Assembly (NCBI RefSeq): GCF_026262505.1
Contig: NC_067206.1
Coordinates: 8,274,879 to 8,338,878 of the forward strand
DNA from: Trichomonas vaginalis G3
Lineage: Eukaryota; Parabasalia; Trichomonadida; Trichomonadidae
Direction: 5' to 3'
Length of the DNA stretch: 64,000 nucleotides
In this document: one piece after another, positions 23,001 through 35,954 of the stretch
How the letters are laid out: the number at the start of each line of letters is the position of its first letter
Numbering within the stretch: the stretch's first letter is position 1
The notes under the pieces: generated by a model
Databases searched by the model: none
Told to the model about the DNA's origin: nothing
The model's input: only the letters and a program-made list of their open reading frames with translations
Program-made: the position numbers and the translations under genes

Positions 23001-23305
23001 TTGCAAAAACGTTCCCACTTTTTGAGAGGGATGTTTTGCAAAATAATTTTATGGACATCTCTGGAAAGTTTCATTTCAGTTTGATAATATATCCAACACC
23101 TATATAGAAGAGCCTTGCTGATTTGACCTGAAAGAGCGAAAGTTAGTTTTTTGATTTGAAAACCCTGCAATTTAATATTGTTAAGGACTCAATGTAGAAA
23201 TATGATATAATATCATGTAGAGATCAATCATCTTCCAAAAATCTTCTATGTATGAAAGAAAAAAATTTGCAAAACGTACCTCTCAAGAAGTGGGAACGTT
23301 TTGCA
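23001..23305. mobile_element. 305-bp MITE (U3)
   Basis: Same ends and length as the U1 copy. Confidence 0.72.
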
Positions 23306-24354
23306 CACTCTCGAAAATAAAACACAATTTCATTAATTATTATGCGAAAGGGGAATTGAACATATTTTTATTCAACCAGATAATCCTCAGGCCAACAGAT
23401 TTCGCAAAGAGAATTTCCCCAAACAGTAAGATTTTTCAAAAAAAAGAAATATAATGCGAAGAATTAAGATTAATCACCGAAAAAACAACTGATTTTACTT
23501 ACTTTAATGATTTTGAAGATATGCAAATTATCAGGAAGAAAGCTCAATATAACAAATAAAATAATATTCTAATTTGCAAGAATGGGTTTAATGACTACGC
23601 ACAAATACATAGCCTCATACATATCAACAAAGGTCTTGGGTCTCCGAGGTTCTCAATTTCATCAGAAACCGCTATATGATAACCAAGCTTACTCAGATCT
23701 ACACATAAATACATAGCCTCATACATATCAACAAAGGTCTCTCTACTCTTAAGTTCCAATTCCCAAAATTTTATTTTTATATTTATTGGCAAAAGGTAAA
23801 AGTTCCAAATTATCGTATCGTTAATTTTTAATTTGCTTTCAAATTATATTTTTTGTACTTACGTTCAATTTTTATTTTTAATAAATTATTTATATTAAAA
23901 TTTCGAAATATTCATAAATACATTCAATTCATATAATAATAGTCAATATCATCGTTTTGAGAAGATCAGATCCTACACAAAAACCATGGAGAGGATTGTA
24001 TTTTCAATGTATGCCTCTGGTCGAGCACTAAAAGCAAAAGCTAGACAGTTTTTAACCTGTATAATAAAAATGTATCATATATCTTTTTGGAAAATAAAAC
24101 AAATTTTTTTATTCAATATTATATAAAAAGGTGTTGATATTGCAGGTTTTTCAGTATGTTTTCCATCCCAATAAAACTCAATATTAATCGATATATCTGA
24201 AAAATACGAGGTGTCAAAGTGGTGAATTTCACCTCACTTCGTTTTGCTCCATTAAATTGACTCAATTTCATCCCTTTGCTGAGAATTTTTGTATTTGGAG
24301 GATAATAATCTAAATAATTCGAAATATTTGTTACAATAACTATCAGTGCTTGAT

Positions 24355-25681
24355 TTAATGTTTGAATTTGATTGCTTCAAATTGCGCAATTTTAAGTAAT
24401 TCGGCGTCAGATGTTAATTTTTTGCAAGAAGAATTAAATATATATGTGGGATTTGGTATTGCGTTTGATGTTTTGTTTGTTAATTCGTTGGATAAGGCTT
24501 TATCTGGGTTCCACGGATGAATACCATACTGATGCATTGACTTAATCACAAGCATCAATTAAAATTCTTACAATTTTTAACCTTGGTTTTGGGGTATTTG
24601 ATAAATTATCTTGCTCATATGTGTAAAGCGGAACATATTTTAACCTGTTATTCTTTGATCTCAAAGATGCTGCACATCCTACATCAAATAACTGGAGAAC
24701 TACTGTGCAGTAAGCTGGAAATGTCAAGAGTTCAATTCTGAAGAGACTCAAAAGTTTGCAAGTAAAATAACTTACTCGGCTGATATGATTATCACCGAAT
24801 ACGATATTATGCTGAGCTGCTGTGATAGCATCAAGACTTGAGCGATATCTCTGGATTTCGATAATAAAAGTTAAATTAAAGATATCCCATATCTTCTTTG
24901 TCATCCATCCATAAGATTGTCCTGTAAGGAATGCTCTCACGGAGCGGAGTTCCTGTGAACAATTTTATATTCCTGGAACAATAATAAATGGTTTCATCCG
25001 GTATCCTTCAGAATTATATGGGAAGATACTAGTAACAAGCACAAATTCATGCTCTTCTTTGGTTAAAGGAGGGTTGCTTTCAGTGCAGATAACTTTGTAA
25101 CGCTTTGATGAAGCAGAGATGTTTCATAAATACTCCACTTATTCCATGGATCAATTCCTGCCGTATACTGAAATTAATGTAAGAAGTTAGCAACTGTTGC
25201 TGTGTTACAGTACTTTGCTCGTTTTTCCTCATTTTCTTTTGAGCTTTTGATCTCAATGTTGAGATCAGAGCAAACTCTGTTTAACCATGATCTTGAGGGG
25301 AGATATACTTCTAGCGAAGTAAACAATTCTTTTTCCTCTTGTTGGAAATTCGTCTGGATGAACAAGGCCAGCTAGATATAAAGCTCTGCTGTATCTATAC
25401 TCCAGTAATTCGTAGGCAATCTGATAAGCTTCGATTACCTTTTCACATGCAAGACCTTTTGCTCTTTGATTGATTTCACCATAAAAATCAAGTAATTCGA
25501 CCTCTGAAAGATACGATGGTTCTCCACCATTACATGTGGTTGTCCATACATTTTCCGCAATTGTATGTCGCAACTCTGCAGTTATTGAATCATCGCGTTC
25601 CATGTGAAATTCATCTTTGTTATCAGTGTAGCACTTTTTGTTTAGTCTTCTTTTGAAGATTTTACGTTGAATACGAGACAA
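24355..25681 (-). pseudogene. Decayed pogo/Tc5-like transposase (U3)
   Basis: Same pieces, frames and lesions as in U2, so the decay preceded amplification of the unit. Confidence 0.77.
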
Positions 25682-26808
25682 AACTGCTTTTTCTCAATGA
25701 AGTTTACATTTGGCTTTAATGTAATTAAGACTTTTCATGTCACTTTTTGTAAAGTTCATTTTCGGTACGGAACAAATGCATATATTAATGCATTAATTCT
25801 AAATGTAATAAATTTTGTATCTTTGAAAATTTCAAAGTTAAAAAAAATTGGACTAATATTATTCGTCTTCAAATGTACTATGCAAATTAAAGTTTTTGGG
25901 CTATGGATTCTGTGGGATAAGATTATTGAAATTTTGGATGTTCCTCGAATTGGCCAGAGATTCGAGTGTCAATGCCTTGTTCCATAACATAGTAATTGTG
26001 TTTGTGACTGAGCATATTTTTTTTAAAATATAGAGATTAAAATTGTAAAAATCTTCATTTAAGGAGTTCCTGTTAAATGATTGTGACTTGATTATATTTG
26101 TGTCGTTTTTGGTAGTCTCTTTATTCGATTTTGATGAATTTATGTTCGAAATTCGGTATTTAACTAATAAGATTCAGAGTAAAACACTGGAAATCGGATA
26201 TTCTCTATGCCAATGAACTGGACAATCTGTGTGTTTGGGAGGTGAAATTCCAAATTTTTTTGAAATCCCGAAAATGAAGATCAACCCTTTATTTTTGATT
26301 AAGATATTTTACAATTTCAGATTTTTTTGAATACTTTTGATTCGGTTTTGTTAAAAGCATATCAGCTAACTTGTTTTAAAAATCACATATTTTTATGTGG
26401 TAAGACGAAATGATGGAAGTGAGGCATATCTCAATATTTTCACCAGATCTTCAGGCATTTAGCATGGATATATAATTGTTATCATGATTTGTATTTAGTA
26501 ATATTATTTAATCCAACTTATCAAAGCTAAACAAGATAAGAAATGCGTTTTAATTTTTTTTTCAAACAAAATTGAACAAAAAATACACTTAGAAGATATA
26601 TTTCTTTAAGTTATTTATAGTAATGGAAATAATATGGTATATCTATCATTAACATATAAGCAGATCATACCTCTCTTGTGCCATGCAATTATGAATTAAG
26701 AATTTTGTAAATTCAACTGTATATAATAATCTTTTAATTGAAAAACATCATCAGACCAAGAGATGTTAATCATGTGCATCTAATATAATTGTTTTTGTCT
26801 AGTGTTGA

Positions 26809-29216
26809 AAACAGAAATTCATCAAAAGTGACACCTCAGAAAAGCTATAATATTGAATTTTTGGAACTTTTGATAGAGCACGTTTTTAAATATTAATTAA
26901 AGTAAATGTATATTTTGTAAAGATTCTTTTTAATAAAAAATAAAATTTTGAAGAAGAACACAAAATCTTCTGAAAAATAATATCACATAAACTCATATTA
27001 TTTTCTAATATATAACTATTTTATATAAAAATCAAATTCAATGATCTTAAAAGCGAAGGATAAACCTCAAAATTTACGAATATAATGAGTGGGAATATAA
27101 TGCTTATCTATCATAAAACCATATGAAATATCAATTTTTGCTTTACGCCTAATTTTTGACGACAATTAGCAAAAAATGTTAAATGTTAACACTCAGTCCA
27201 TTTGAATATGAAAAATAAAATTGACTTTGATTAAATGTTTTTATTTATCATGCAATTCTTCTTGCGACCAAAGATTTGAATAAAATTTCAAAAAATAAGA
27301 TAGCTTAAAAATAATATACGGTAGTGTTTACTAATAGATGAATAGTATATAAATTCTATTAAAATGGATTTGATCCAAAAAGATATATAAAATTTGATCA
27401 TAAATAAAATTGTTTAGAAGTCATTTAAAATGATGTAATTATTCAAATTTTGCTAAAACCCATTCCTCTTTGATATATAACTCCCATTTTTGCATTTCTG
27501 GCTCGTACCAAAATTTTGAAACTTCGAATAATTCGTTAGGAGTGTAATTACTATTCGTTTTTGGATTAATATCGAGAGATAAATGTGGTGTATTGTTGTA
27601 TTTTTCAATGAACTGCTGAACTGAGTCCTTGATTTGTTGAATATCATCCAACTCGTCTGGCAAAAACTTTTCTAAGCTTGGCCACAGGCGCTCCACCTTG
27701 CCGTTCTGTCTTGGCATATACGGCAAGGTGTGCTTCCAAACTATTCCGTTTTCCTGCATAACCTGGCCGAATTCACCGCGGTTTTCACCGCCGTTATCGG
27801 TCCAGATGCAGTAAGGGATAAACTCCTCTAAAAGTTTTCTTAAAATATTCGCTGTTGAGTTGGAAGACTTGTTTTTCAATAATTTAGTTTTGAGAACTTT
27901 ACGTGTCATATCATTCAATATGGCAAAGAATGGAAAAGAAACATTACCGTGAAGGTAATGAATATCGCAGTGCCATATCAAATTCTTTGATATGGCACGA
28001 TATTTGGTAGGTGGATCTGCTGGTTTGTAATCTCTTTTTGAAGATAAACCTGATTCCATCATAAATTTTTCCACTTGATGAGGCTTTATTTTTTGTAAAT
28101 TGTCAAAAATTTGATCTTTTGTCAAATCTTCTATATTTTCAAATTCTTTTGCAATTTCTTCTTTTTCTTTCTCACAATCGGGATTTTGAACAATATTTTG
28201 AAACCTTTTAATCAATAAATAAGTTTTTGAAATTCCTCCTTTATATTGTGAAACACAAGAATTAATTAATTGTTTTTGTTCAAATGTTGGTGGATTTGGT
28301 TTTCTGCCGCGACTAACTTTTGGTAATTCGATTTCTTGAAGTTGAAATGCTCTTCTTATTGTATTTTCGGCAACATTCAATTTAATTTTACCATTTTCCA
28401 ATTCAACTTCCTTTCCCACACTTTTGTAATATTCACCTTCTTCTATTCTTCTTTTAGCTTCAAATAGCCATTCTCTGTTTATAGATTTGGCAGTAGTCAT
28501 AAAAGTGGTCCTTCTTTTGTGATAAGATTCAAATTTGAATGTGGATGATAAATAAAAATCAAAAATAATTGTTATAATTTAAATGAAGAAGTAATTTAAA
28601 ACGATTTTATTTATGATCAAATTTTATATATTTTTTTGGATCAAATCCATTTTAATAGAATTTATATACTATTCATCTATTAGTAAACACTACCGTATAT
28701 TATTTTTTAAGCTATCTTATTTTTTGAACTTTTATTCAAATCTTTGGTCGCAAGAAGAATTGCATGATAAATAAAAACATTTAATCAAAGTCAATTTTAT
28801 TTTTCATATTCAAATGGACTGAGTGTTAACATTTAACATTTTTTGCTAATTGTCGTCAAAAATTAGGCGTAAAGCAAAAATTGATATTTCATATGGTTTT
28901 ATGATAGATAAGCATTATATTCCCACTCATTATATTCGTAAATTTTGAGGTTTATCCTTCGCTTTTAAGATCATTGAATTTGATTTTTATATAAAATAGT
29001 TATATATTAGAAAATAATATGAGTTTATGTGATATTATTTTTCAGAAGATTTCATTCTATATGCCTATGAAAAGTACTCTCAAAACTAACTTTTTCCTAA
29101 TTATAATTAAATCTAGAATATTGTATTATGCTTAGTGTTATTTCATTTTTCTCATTCAATTTAGAATTTACAAATGTCAAAAATTGAGAGCTGTCACTTT
29201 TGATGAATTTCTGTTT
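26809..29216 (-). mobile_element. 2.4-kb DD35E transposon (U3)
   Basis: Same ends and arms; TTTTGTAAAG variant near 26915. Confidence 0.85.
27439..28500 (-). CDS. DD35E transposase (U3)
   Basis: 353 aa, translation identical to the other copies. Confidence 0.9.
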   Translation of the reverse strand: MTTAKSINREWLFEAKRRIEEGEYYKSVGKEVELENGKIKLNVAENTIRRAFQLQEIELPKVSRGRKPNPPTFEQKQLINSCVSQYKGGISKTYLLIKRFQNIVQNPDCEKEKEEIAKEFENIEDLTKDQIFDNLQKIKPHQVEKFMMESGLSSKRDYKPADPPTKYRAISKNLIWHCDIHYLHGNVSFPFFAILNDMTRKVLKTKLLKNKSSNSTANILRKLLEEFIPYCIWTDNGGENRGEFGQVMQENGIVWKHTLPYMPRQNGKVERLWPSLEKFLPDELDDIQQIKDSVQQFIEKYNNTPHLSLDINPKTNSNYTPNELFEVSKFWYEPEMQKWELYIKEEWVLAKFE

Positions 29217-29425
29217 ATTACATAGCATTAATAAAAAAATCATTTGTTCTGATTAATATTTATCCAATAATAATATATATTCATTTTTGAATTTAATTAG
29301 CTTTTTTAAAGCTTAATATTTAATAATATTATTATTCAACATTCTTAATAAAATAAGATATATGCTTTATGTCTAATATATGTTTTGTAGAAATTTCGAG
29401 GAAATATCAAGGTTTCAACATCACT

Positions 29426-29626
29426 TCACTTCCACCATTTCGTCTTACGAAAGTTTAATTGTATGATTAAATACTTGGGCCATTCTAATATTTCATCTTT
29501 TTGAAATCGATTTTGCTCAATAGGATATGTATTAAAATATTTTTCCAATGCATCCAATAAATTATCCGTGCCATTTATTGATATATCAAGAAAGTCGTTT
29601 TGTTTTGTTTCTATCGGGGTAATACG
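29426..29626 (-). pseudogene. USP-like fragment (end of U3)
   Basis: Same frame as the U0 copy. Confidence 0.48.
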
Positions 29627-29672
29627 ATGTGAAAAGTGACAAAAATATACTATGATTTATATTTCATTGTAT

Positions 29673-31045
29673 AATAAAGTCGAGAAGGGAGTCCTAACCT
29701 TAAGAAAGGGCTCTCTTCTCGACTTTCTGCTGCAATCTCACTCGAATTGCGCGTATATACTGCTTCTTTCATTAGAAGTAGTATATACGCGCAACAATAT
29801 GCCATGGCAAGTGCACTTGTCGCCACTTTTAATGTTTCTCAAATGCAATGCGGGAAGGAGTGGCAATATAGTACTTGGGTAGTTGTGGAGTTATGTGTTA
29901 GGAGAGGGAACAGGACAAATTTGCCACACGGCACTTTTTTTTAAAAAAAATTAATGGAGCGGAGCGATACTCTGCTGCAGGAGCCCCAAGGCTCCCAATC
30001 ATTACGAAAGGGAGCCTCAGGGCTCCTGAGAATCCATCAGCAGAGGCCTTTTCATTTGGCCTCTGCTGATCAAAGATTCGGCGAAGCCATTCTTCGTCTC
30101 AGGAGCCCCAAGGCTCCCAATCATTACGAAAGGGAGCCTCAGGGCTCCTGAGAATCCATCAGCAGAGGCCTTTTCATTTGGCCTCTGCTGATCAAAGATT
30201 CGGCGAAGCCATTCTTCGTCTCAGGAGCCCCAAGGCTCCCAATCATTACGAAAGGGAGCCTCAGGGCTCCTGAGAATCCATCAGTAGAGGCCTTTTCATT
30301 TGGCCTCTGCTGATCAAAGATTCGGCGAAGCCATTCTTCGTCTCAGGAGCCCCAAGGCTCCCAATCATTACGAAAGGGAGCCTCAGGGCTCCTGAGAATC
30401 CATCAGCAGAGGCCTTTTCATTTGGCCTCTGCTGATCAAAGATTCGGCGAAGCCATTCTTCGTCTCAGGAGCCCCAAGGCTCCCAATCATTACGAAAGGG
30501 AGCCTCAGGGCTCCTGAGAATCCATCAGTAGAGGCCTTTTCATTTGGCCTCTGCTGATCAAAGATTCGGCGAAGCCATTCTTCGTCTCAGGAGCCCCAAG
30601 GCTCCCAATCATTACGAAAGGGAGCCTCAGGGCTCCTGAGAATCCATCAGTAGAGGCCTTTTCATTTGGCCTCTGCTGATCAAAGATTCGGCGAAGCCAT
30701 TCTTCGTCTCAGGAGCCCCAAGGCTCCCAATCATTACGAAAGGGAGCCTCAGGGCTCCTGAGAAACCTCTTTGAGAAGGTTTTCTTTAAGAAAACCTTCT
30801 CAAAGATGATTGTCAGCATTCACTCAAAATCTACCAAGAGTTTCAAAGTTTCAAATCTATCTGAAATGAAGCTTTGAATCTCTTGTATATCTAATTGTAG
30901 AGGTACCTTTTCAAAATGTCTTCTATTGATTAAATTTAATCAGTAAAAGTCATTTTGAAAAGGTACATCTCTATAATTGCTATTGAGCATTCACTCTTGG
31001 AACCTTGGAGCTCTTGTGTAGTGCATGAAAACTCCAAGATTCTAG
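29673..31045. repeat. Hairpin block of U4
   Basis: Same series of hairpins, here the longest version in the window. Confidence 0.8.
29978..30762. repeat. 122-bp hairpin array, 7 copies (U4)
   Basis: Monomers start at 29978, 30100, 30222, 30344, 30466, 30588 and 30710. The H2 variant order C, C, T, C, T, T looks like a CCT array joined to a CTT array, as unequal crossing-over between two four-copy arrays would give. Confidence 0.95.
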
Positions 31046-31149
31046 AATAAAACATATATCATAGACATAATTTCTTCAAATATAATTTAAGGTTATTTTT
31101 TAAAAAATTAGAACAGCGTAATTTAAGGTTATTGAAAAGTGACACTTGA

Positions 31150-31497
31150 CAAATTTATCCCGCACTCTTCAAAAATAAGGAAATTTTGATAAATATCCTC
31201 ATCGCTATTATCATAAAAGATTCAATATCCCTTTCGATATTTAATGACAAATTTGAAAAGGTGTTTGAAATTCTTTCGGATTTTGTTGAATTTAACCCAA
31301 AATTTATTATTAATTGTTTACAAGAAATTTTATTTAACTCTTCTTGTAAAGAAAACTTTGCCAATATTTTGAATGCATTTGAAAATTCCGAGCTTAGAAT
31401 ATATTTGGATGAATGCGAAGATGAAATCGATCCTGAAATTTTTGACTCTCTCAAAAATATGTATTCAATTTTAAATGAATCTAATTCTCATCAATAA
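31150..31497 (+). pseudogene. Unknown helical protein fragment (U4)
   Basis: Translation identical to the U1 copy. Confidence 0.45.
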
Positions 31498-32144
31498 TAA
31501 CATATGAATAAAAAATAAATGGATTTAATTTTTTTTATCAGTTTCAATAGATTACAGTTATTTTTATTTTCTACAATATCTCATTACCAAATCGTTTTAA
31601 CTCTTTGTATATCAAAGAATAATAATAAGTGACCTGTAATAACCATACTCATAATGGATTAGACCTCAAATTATTTAAAATGTCAATTCAATATTATTAA
31701 ATTACAATTTCTTTTATTCTAATAGATTTTAACTAGCCAATCATGATTACAAATATTGTAGCCTTCATTAACTCATAATATCGAAGAATATAACTTATAT
31801 TCATGGACAATTTGTGATTAATTTCCAATAATATATAAAACCGACTCAAATTAATCATGTTGGCATTAGCGCGCATCGATGCTCAATCTACCTGTAGTAT
31901 TATAAGCTTATATTCCTATTTTTCAGCATTAAAATTGTGAATTACGTAATTTTGTCATAGTTTTACGTAATTTTAATTTTTTTTGATAAGAAAAAAATGA
32001 CTTTAAGAAAAAACGAGATCACTCATAATCTTTTTCTCAGAAAACTGCAGAGTATACAACAAATGTACTCAAACGTGCATTAAGCACAATACCTGGTCCC
32101 CATTTCGCTCTATGGACCGATAATGGTACAAAAAAAAAGAAAAA

Positions 32145-32449
32145 TTGCAAAAACGTTCCCACTTTTTGAGAGGGATGTTTTGCAAAATAATTTTATGGAC
32201 ATCTCTGGAAAGTTTCATTTCAGTTTGATAATATATCCAACACCTATATAGAAGAGCCTTGCTGATTTGACCTGAAAGAGCGAAAGTTAGTTTTTTGATT
32301 TGAAAACCCTGCAATTTAATATTGTTAAGGACTCAATGTAGAAATATGATATAATATCATGTAGAGATCAATCATCTTCCAAAAATCTTCTATGTATGAA
32401 AGAAAAAAATTTGCAAAACGTACCTCTCAAGAAGTGGGAACGTTTTGCA
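32145..32449. mobile_element. 305-bp MITE (U4)
   Basis: Same ends and length; the A-run just left of it is shorter than in other units. Confidence 0.72.
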
Positions 32450-33501
32450 CACTCTCGAAAATAAAACACAATTTCATTAATTATTATGCGAAAGGGGAAT
32501 TGAACATATTTTTATTCAACCAGATAATCCTCAGGCCAACAGATTTCGCAAAGAGAATTTCCCCAAACAGTAAGATTTTTCAAAAAAAAGAAATATAATG
32601 CGAAGAATTAAGATTAATCACCGAAAAAACAACTGATTTTACTTACTTTAATGATTTTGAAGATATGCAAATTATCAGGAAGAAAGCTCAATATAACAAA
32701 TAAAATAATATTCTAATTTGCAAGAATGGGTTTAATGACTACGCACAAATACATAGCCTCATACATATCAACAAAGGTCTTGGGTCTCCGAGGTTCTCAA
32801 TTTCATCAGAAACCGCTATATGATAACCAAGCTTACTCAGATCTACACATAAATACATAGCCTCATACATATCAACAAAGGTCTCTCTACTCTTAAGTTC
32901 CAATTCCCAAAATTTTATTTTTATATTTATTGGCAAAAGGTAAAAGTTCCAAATTATCGTATCGTTAATTTTTAATTTGCTTTCAAATTATATTTTTTGT
33001 ACTTACGTTCAATTTTTATTTTTAATAAATTATTTATATTAAAATTTCGAAATATTCATAAATACATTCAATTCATATAATAATAGTCAATATCATCGTT
33101 TTGAGAAGATCAGATCCTACACAAAAACCATGGAGAGGATTGTATTTTCAATGTATGCCTCTGGTCGAGCACTAAAAGCAAAAGCTAGACAGTTTTTAAC
33201 CTGTATAATAAAAATGTATCATATATCTTTTTGGAAAATAAAAACAAATTTTTATTTATTCAATATTATATAAAAAGGTGTTGATATTGCAGGTTTTTCA
33301 GTATGTTTTCCATCCCAATAAAACTCAATATTAATCGATATATCTGAAAAATACGAGGTGTCAAAGTGGTGAATTTCACCTCACTTCGTTTTGCTCCATT
33401 AAATTGACTCAATTTCATCCCTTTGCTGAGAATTTTTGTATTTGGAGGATAATAATCTAAATAATTCGAAATATTTGTTACAATAACTATCAGTGCTTGA
33501 T

Positions 33502-34828
33502 TTAATGTTTGAATTTGATTGCTTCAAATTGCGCAATTTTAAGTAATTCGGCGTCAGATGTTAATTTTTTGCAAGAAGAATTAAATATATATGTGGGATT
33601 TGGTATTGCGTTTGATGTTTTGTTTGTTAATTCGTTGGATAAGGCTTTATCTGGGTTCCACGGATGAATACCATACTGATGCATTGACTTAATCACAAGC
33701 ATCAATTAAAATTCTTACAATTTTTAACCTTGGTTTTGGGGTATTTGATAAATTATCTTGCTCATATGTGTAAAGCGGAACATATTTTAACCTGTTATTC
33801 TTTGATCTCAAAGATGCTGCACATCCTACATCAAATAACTGGAGAACTACTGTGCAGTAAGCTGGAAATGTCAAGAGTTCAATTCTGAAGAGACTCAAAA
33901 GTTTGCAAGTAAAATAACTTACTCGGCTGATATGATTATCACCGAATACGATATTATGCTGAGCTGCTGTGATAGCATCAAGACTTGAGCGATATCTCTG
34001 GATTTCGATAATAAAAGTTAAATTAAAGATATCCCATATCTTCTTTGTCATCCATCCATAAGATTGTCCTGTAAGGAATGCTCTCACGGAGCGGAGTTCC
34101 TGTGAACAATTTTATATTCCTGGAACAATAATAAATGGTTTCATCCGGTATCCTTCAGAATTATATGGGAAGATACTAGTAACAAGCACAAATTCATGCT
34201 CTTCTTTGGTTAAAGGAGGGTTGCTTTCAGTGCAGATAACTTTGTAACGCTTTGATGAAGCAGAGATGTTTCATAAATACTCCACTTATTCCATGGATCA
34301 ATTCCTGCCGTATACTGAAATTAATGTAAGAAGTTAGCAACTGTTGCTGTGTTACAGTACTTTGCTCGTTTTTCCTCATTTTCTTTTGAGCTTTTGATCT
34401 CAATGTTGAGATCAGAGCAAACTCTGTTTAACCATGATCTTGAGGGGAGATATACTTCTAGCGAAGTAAACAATTCTTTTTCCTCTTGTTGGAAATTCGT
34501 CTGGATGAACAAGGCCAGCTAGATATAAAGCTCTGCTGTATCTATACTCCAGTAATTCGTAGGCAATCTGATAAGCTTCGATTACCTTTTCACATGCAAG
34601 ACCTTTTGCTCTTTGATTGATTTCACCATAAAAATCAAGTAATTCGACCTCTGAAAGATACGATGGTTCTCCACCATTACATGTGGTTGTCCATACATTT
34701 TCCGCAATTGTATGTCGCAACTCTGCAGTTATTGAATCATCGCGTTCCATGTGAAATTCATCTTTGTTATCAGTGTAGCACTTTTTGTTTAGTCTTCTTT
34801 TGAAGATTTTACGTTGAATACGAGACAA
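33502..34828 (-). pseudogene. Decayed pogo/Tc5-like transposase (U4)
   Basis: Same pieces and lesions as in U2. Confidence 0.77.
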
Positions 34829-35954
34829 AACTGCTTTTTCTCAATGAAGTTTACATTTGGCTTTAATGTAATTAAGACTTTTCATGTCACTTTTTGTAAA
34901 GTTCATTTTCGGTACGGAACAAATGCATATATTAATGCATTAATTCTAAATGTAATAAATTTTGTATCTTTGAAAATTTCAAAGTTAAAAAAAATTGGAC
35001 TAATATTATTCGTCTTCAAATGTACTATGCAAATTAAAGTTTTTGGGCTATGGATTCTGTGGGATAAGATTATTGAAATTTTGGATGTTCCTCGAATTGG
35101 CCAGAGATTCGAGTGTCAATGCCTTGTTCCATAACATAGTAATTGTGTTTGTGACTGAGCATATTTTTTTAAAATATAGAGATTAAAATTGTAAAAATCT
35201 TCATTTAAGGAGTTCCTGTTAAATGATTGTGACTTGATTATATTTGTGTCGTTTTTGGTAGTCTCTTTATTCGATTTTGATGAATTTATGTTCGAAATTC
35301 GGTATTTAACTAATAAGATTCAGAGTAAAACACTGGAAATCGGATATTCTCTATGCCAATGAACTGGACAATCTGTGTGTTTGGGAGGTGAAATTCCAAA
35401 TTTTTTTGAAATCCCGAAAATGAAGATCAACCCTTTATTTTTGATTAAGATATTTTACAATTTCAGATTTTTTTGAATACTTTTGATTCGGTTTTGTTAA
35501 AAGCATATCAGCTAACTTGTTTTAAAAATCACATATTTTTATGTGGTAAGACGAAATGATGGAAGTGAGGCATATCTCAATATTTTCACCAGATCTTCAG
35601 GCATTTAGCATGGATATATAATTGTTATCATGATTTGTATTTAGTAATATTATTTAATCCAACTTATCAAAGCTAAACAAGATAAGAAATGCGTTTTAAT
35701 TTTTTTTTCAAACAAAATTGAACAAAAAATACACTTAGAAGATATATTTCTTTAAGTTATTTATAGTAATGGAAATAATATGGTATATCTATCATTAACA
35801 TATAAGCAGATCATACCTCTCTTGTGCCATGCAATTATGAATTAAGAATTTTGTAAATTCAACTGTATATAATAATCTTTTAATTGAAAAACATCATCAG
35901 ACCAAGAGATGTTAATCATGTGCATCTAATATAATTGTTTTTGTCTAGTGTTGA

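Larger units (their letters stand above)
20610..29631. repeat. Tandem unit U3 (complete, 9,022 bp)
   Basis: It is about 240 bp longer than U2 because it has six rather than four 122-bp repeats. It shares with U4 the loss of a CT dinucleotide in the T-run near 26020, and with U2 and U4 the TTTTGTAAAG transposon variant. Confidence 0.92.
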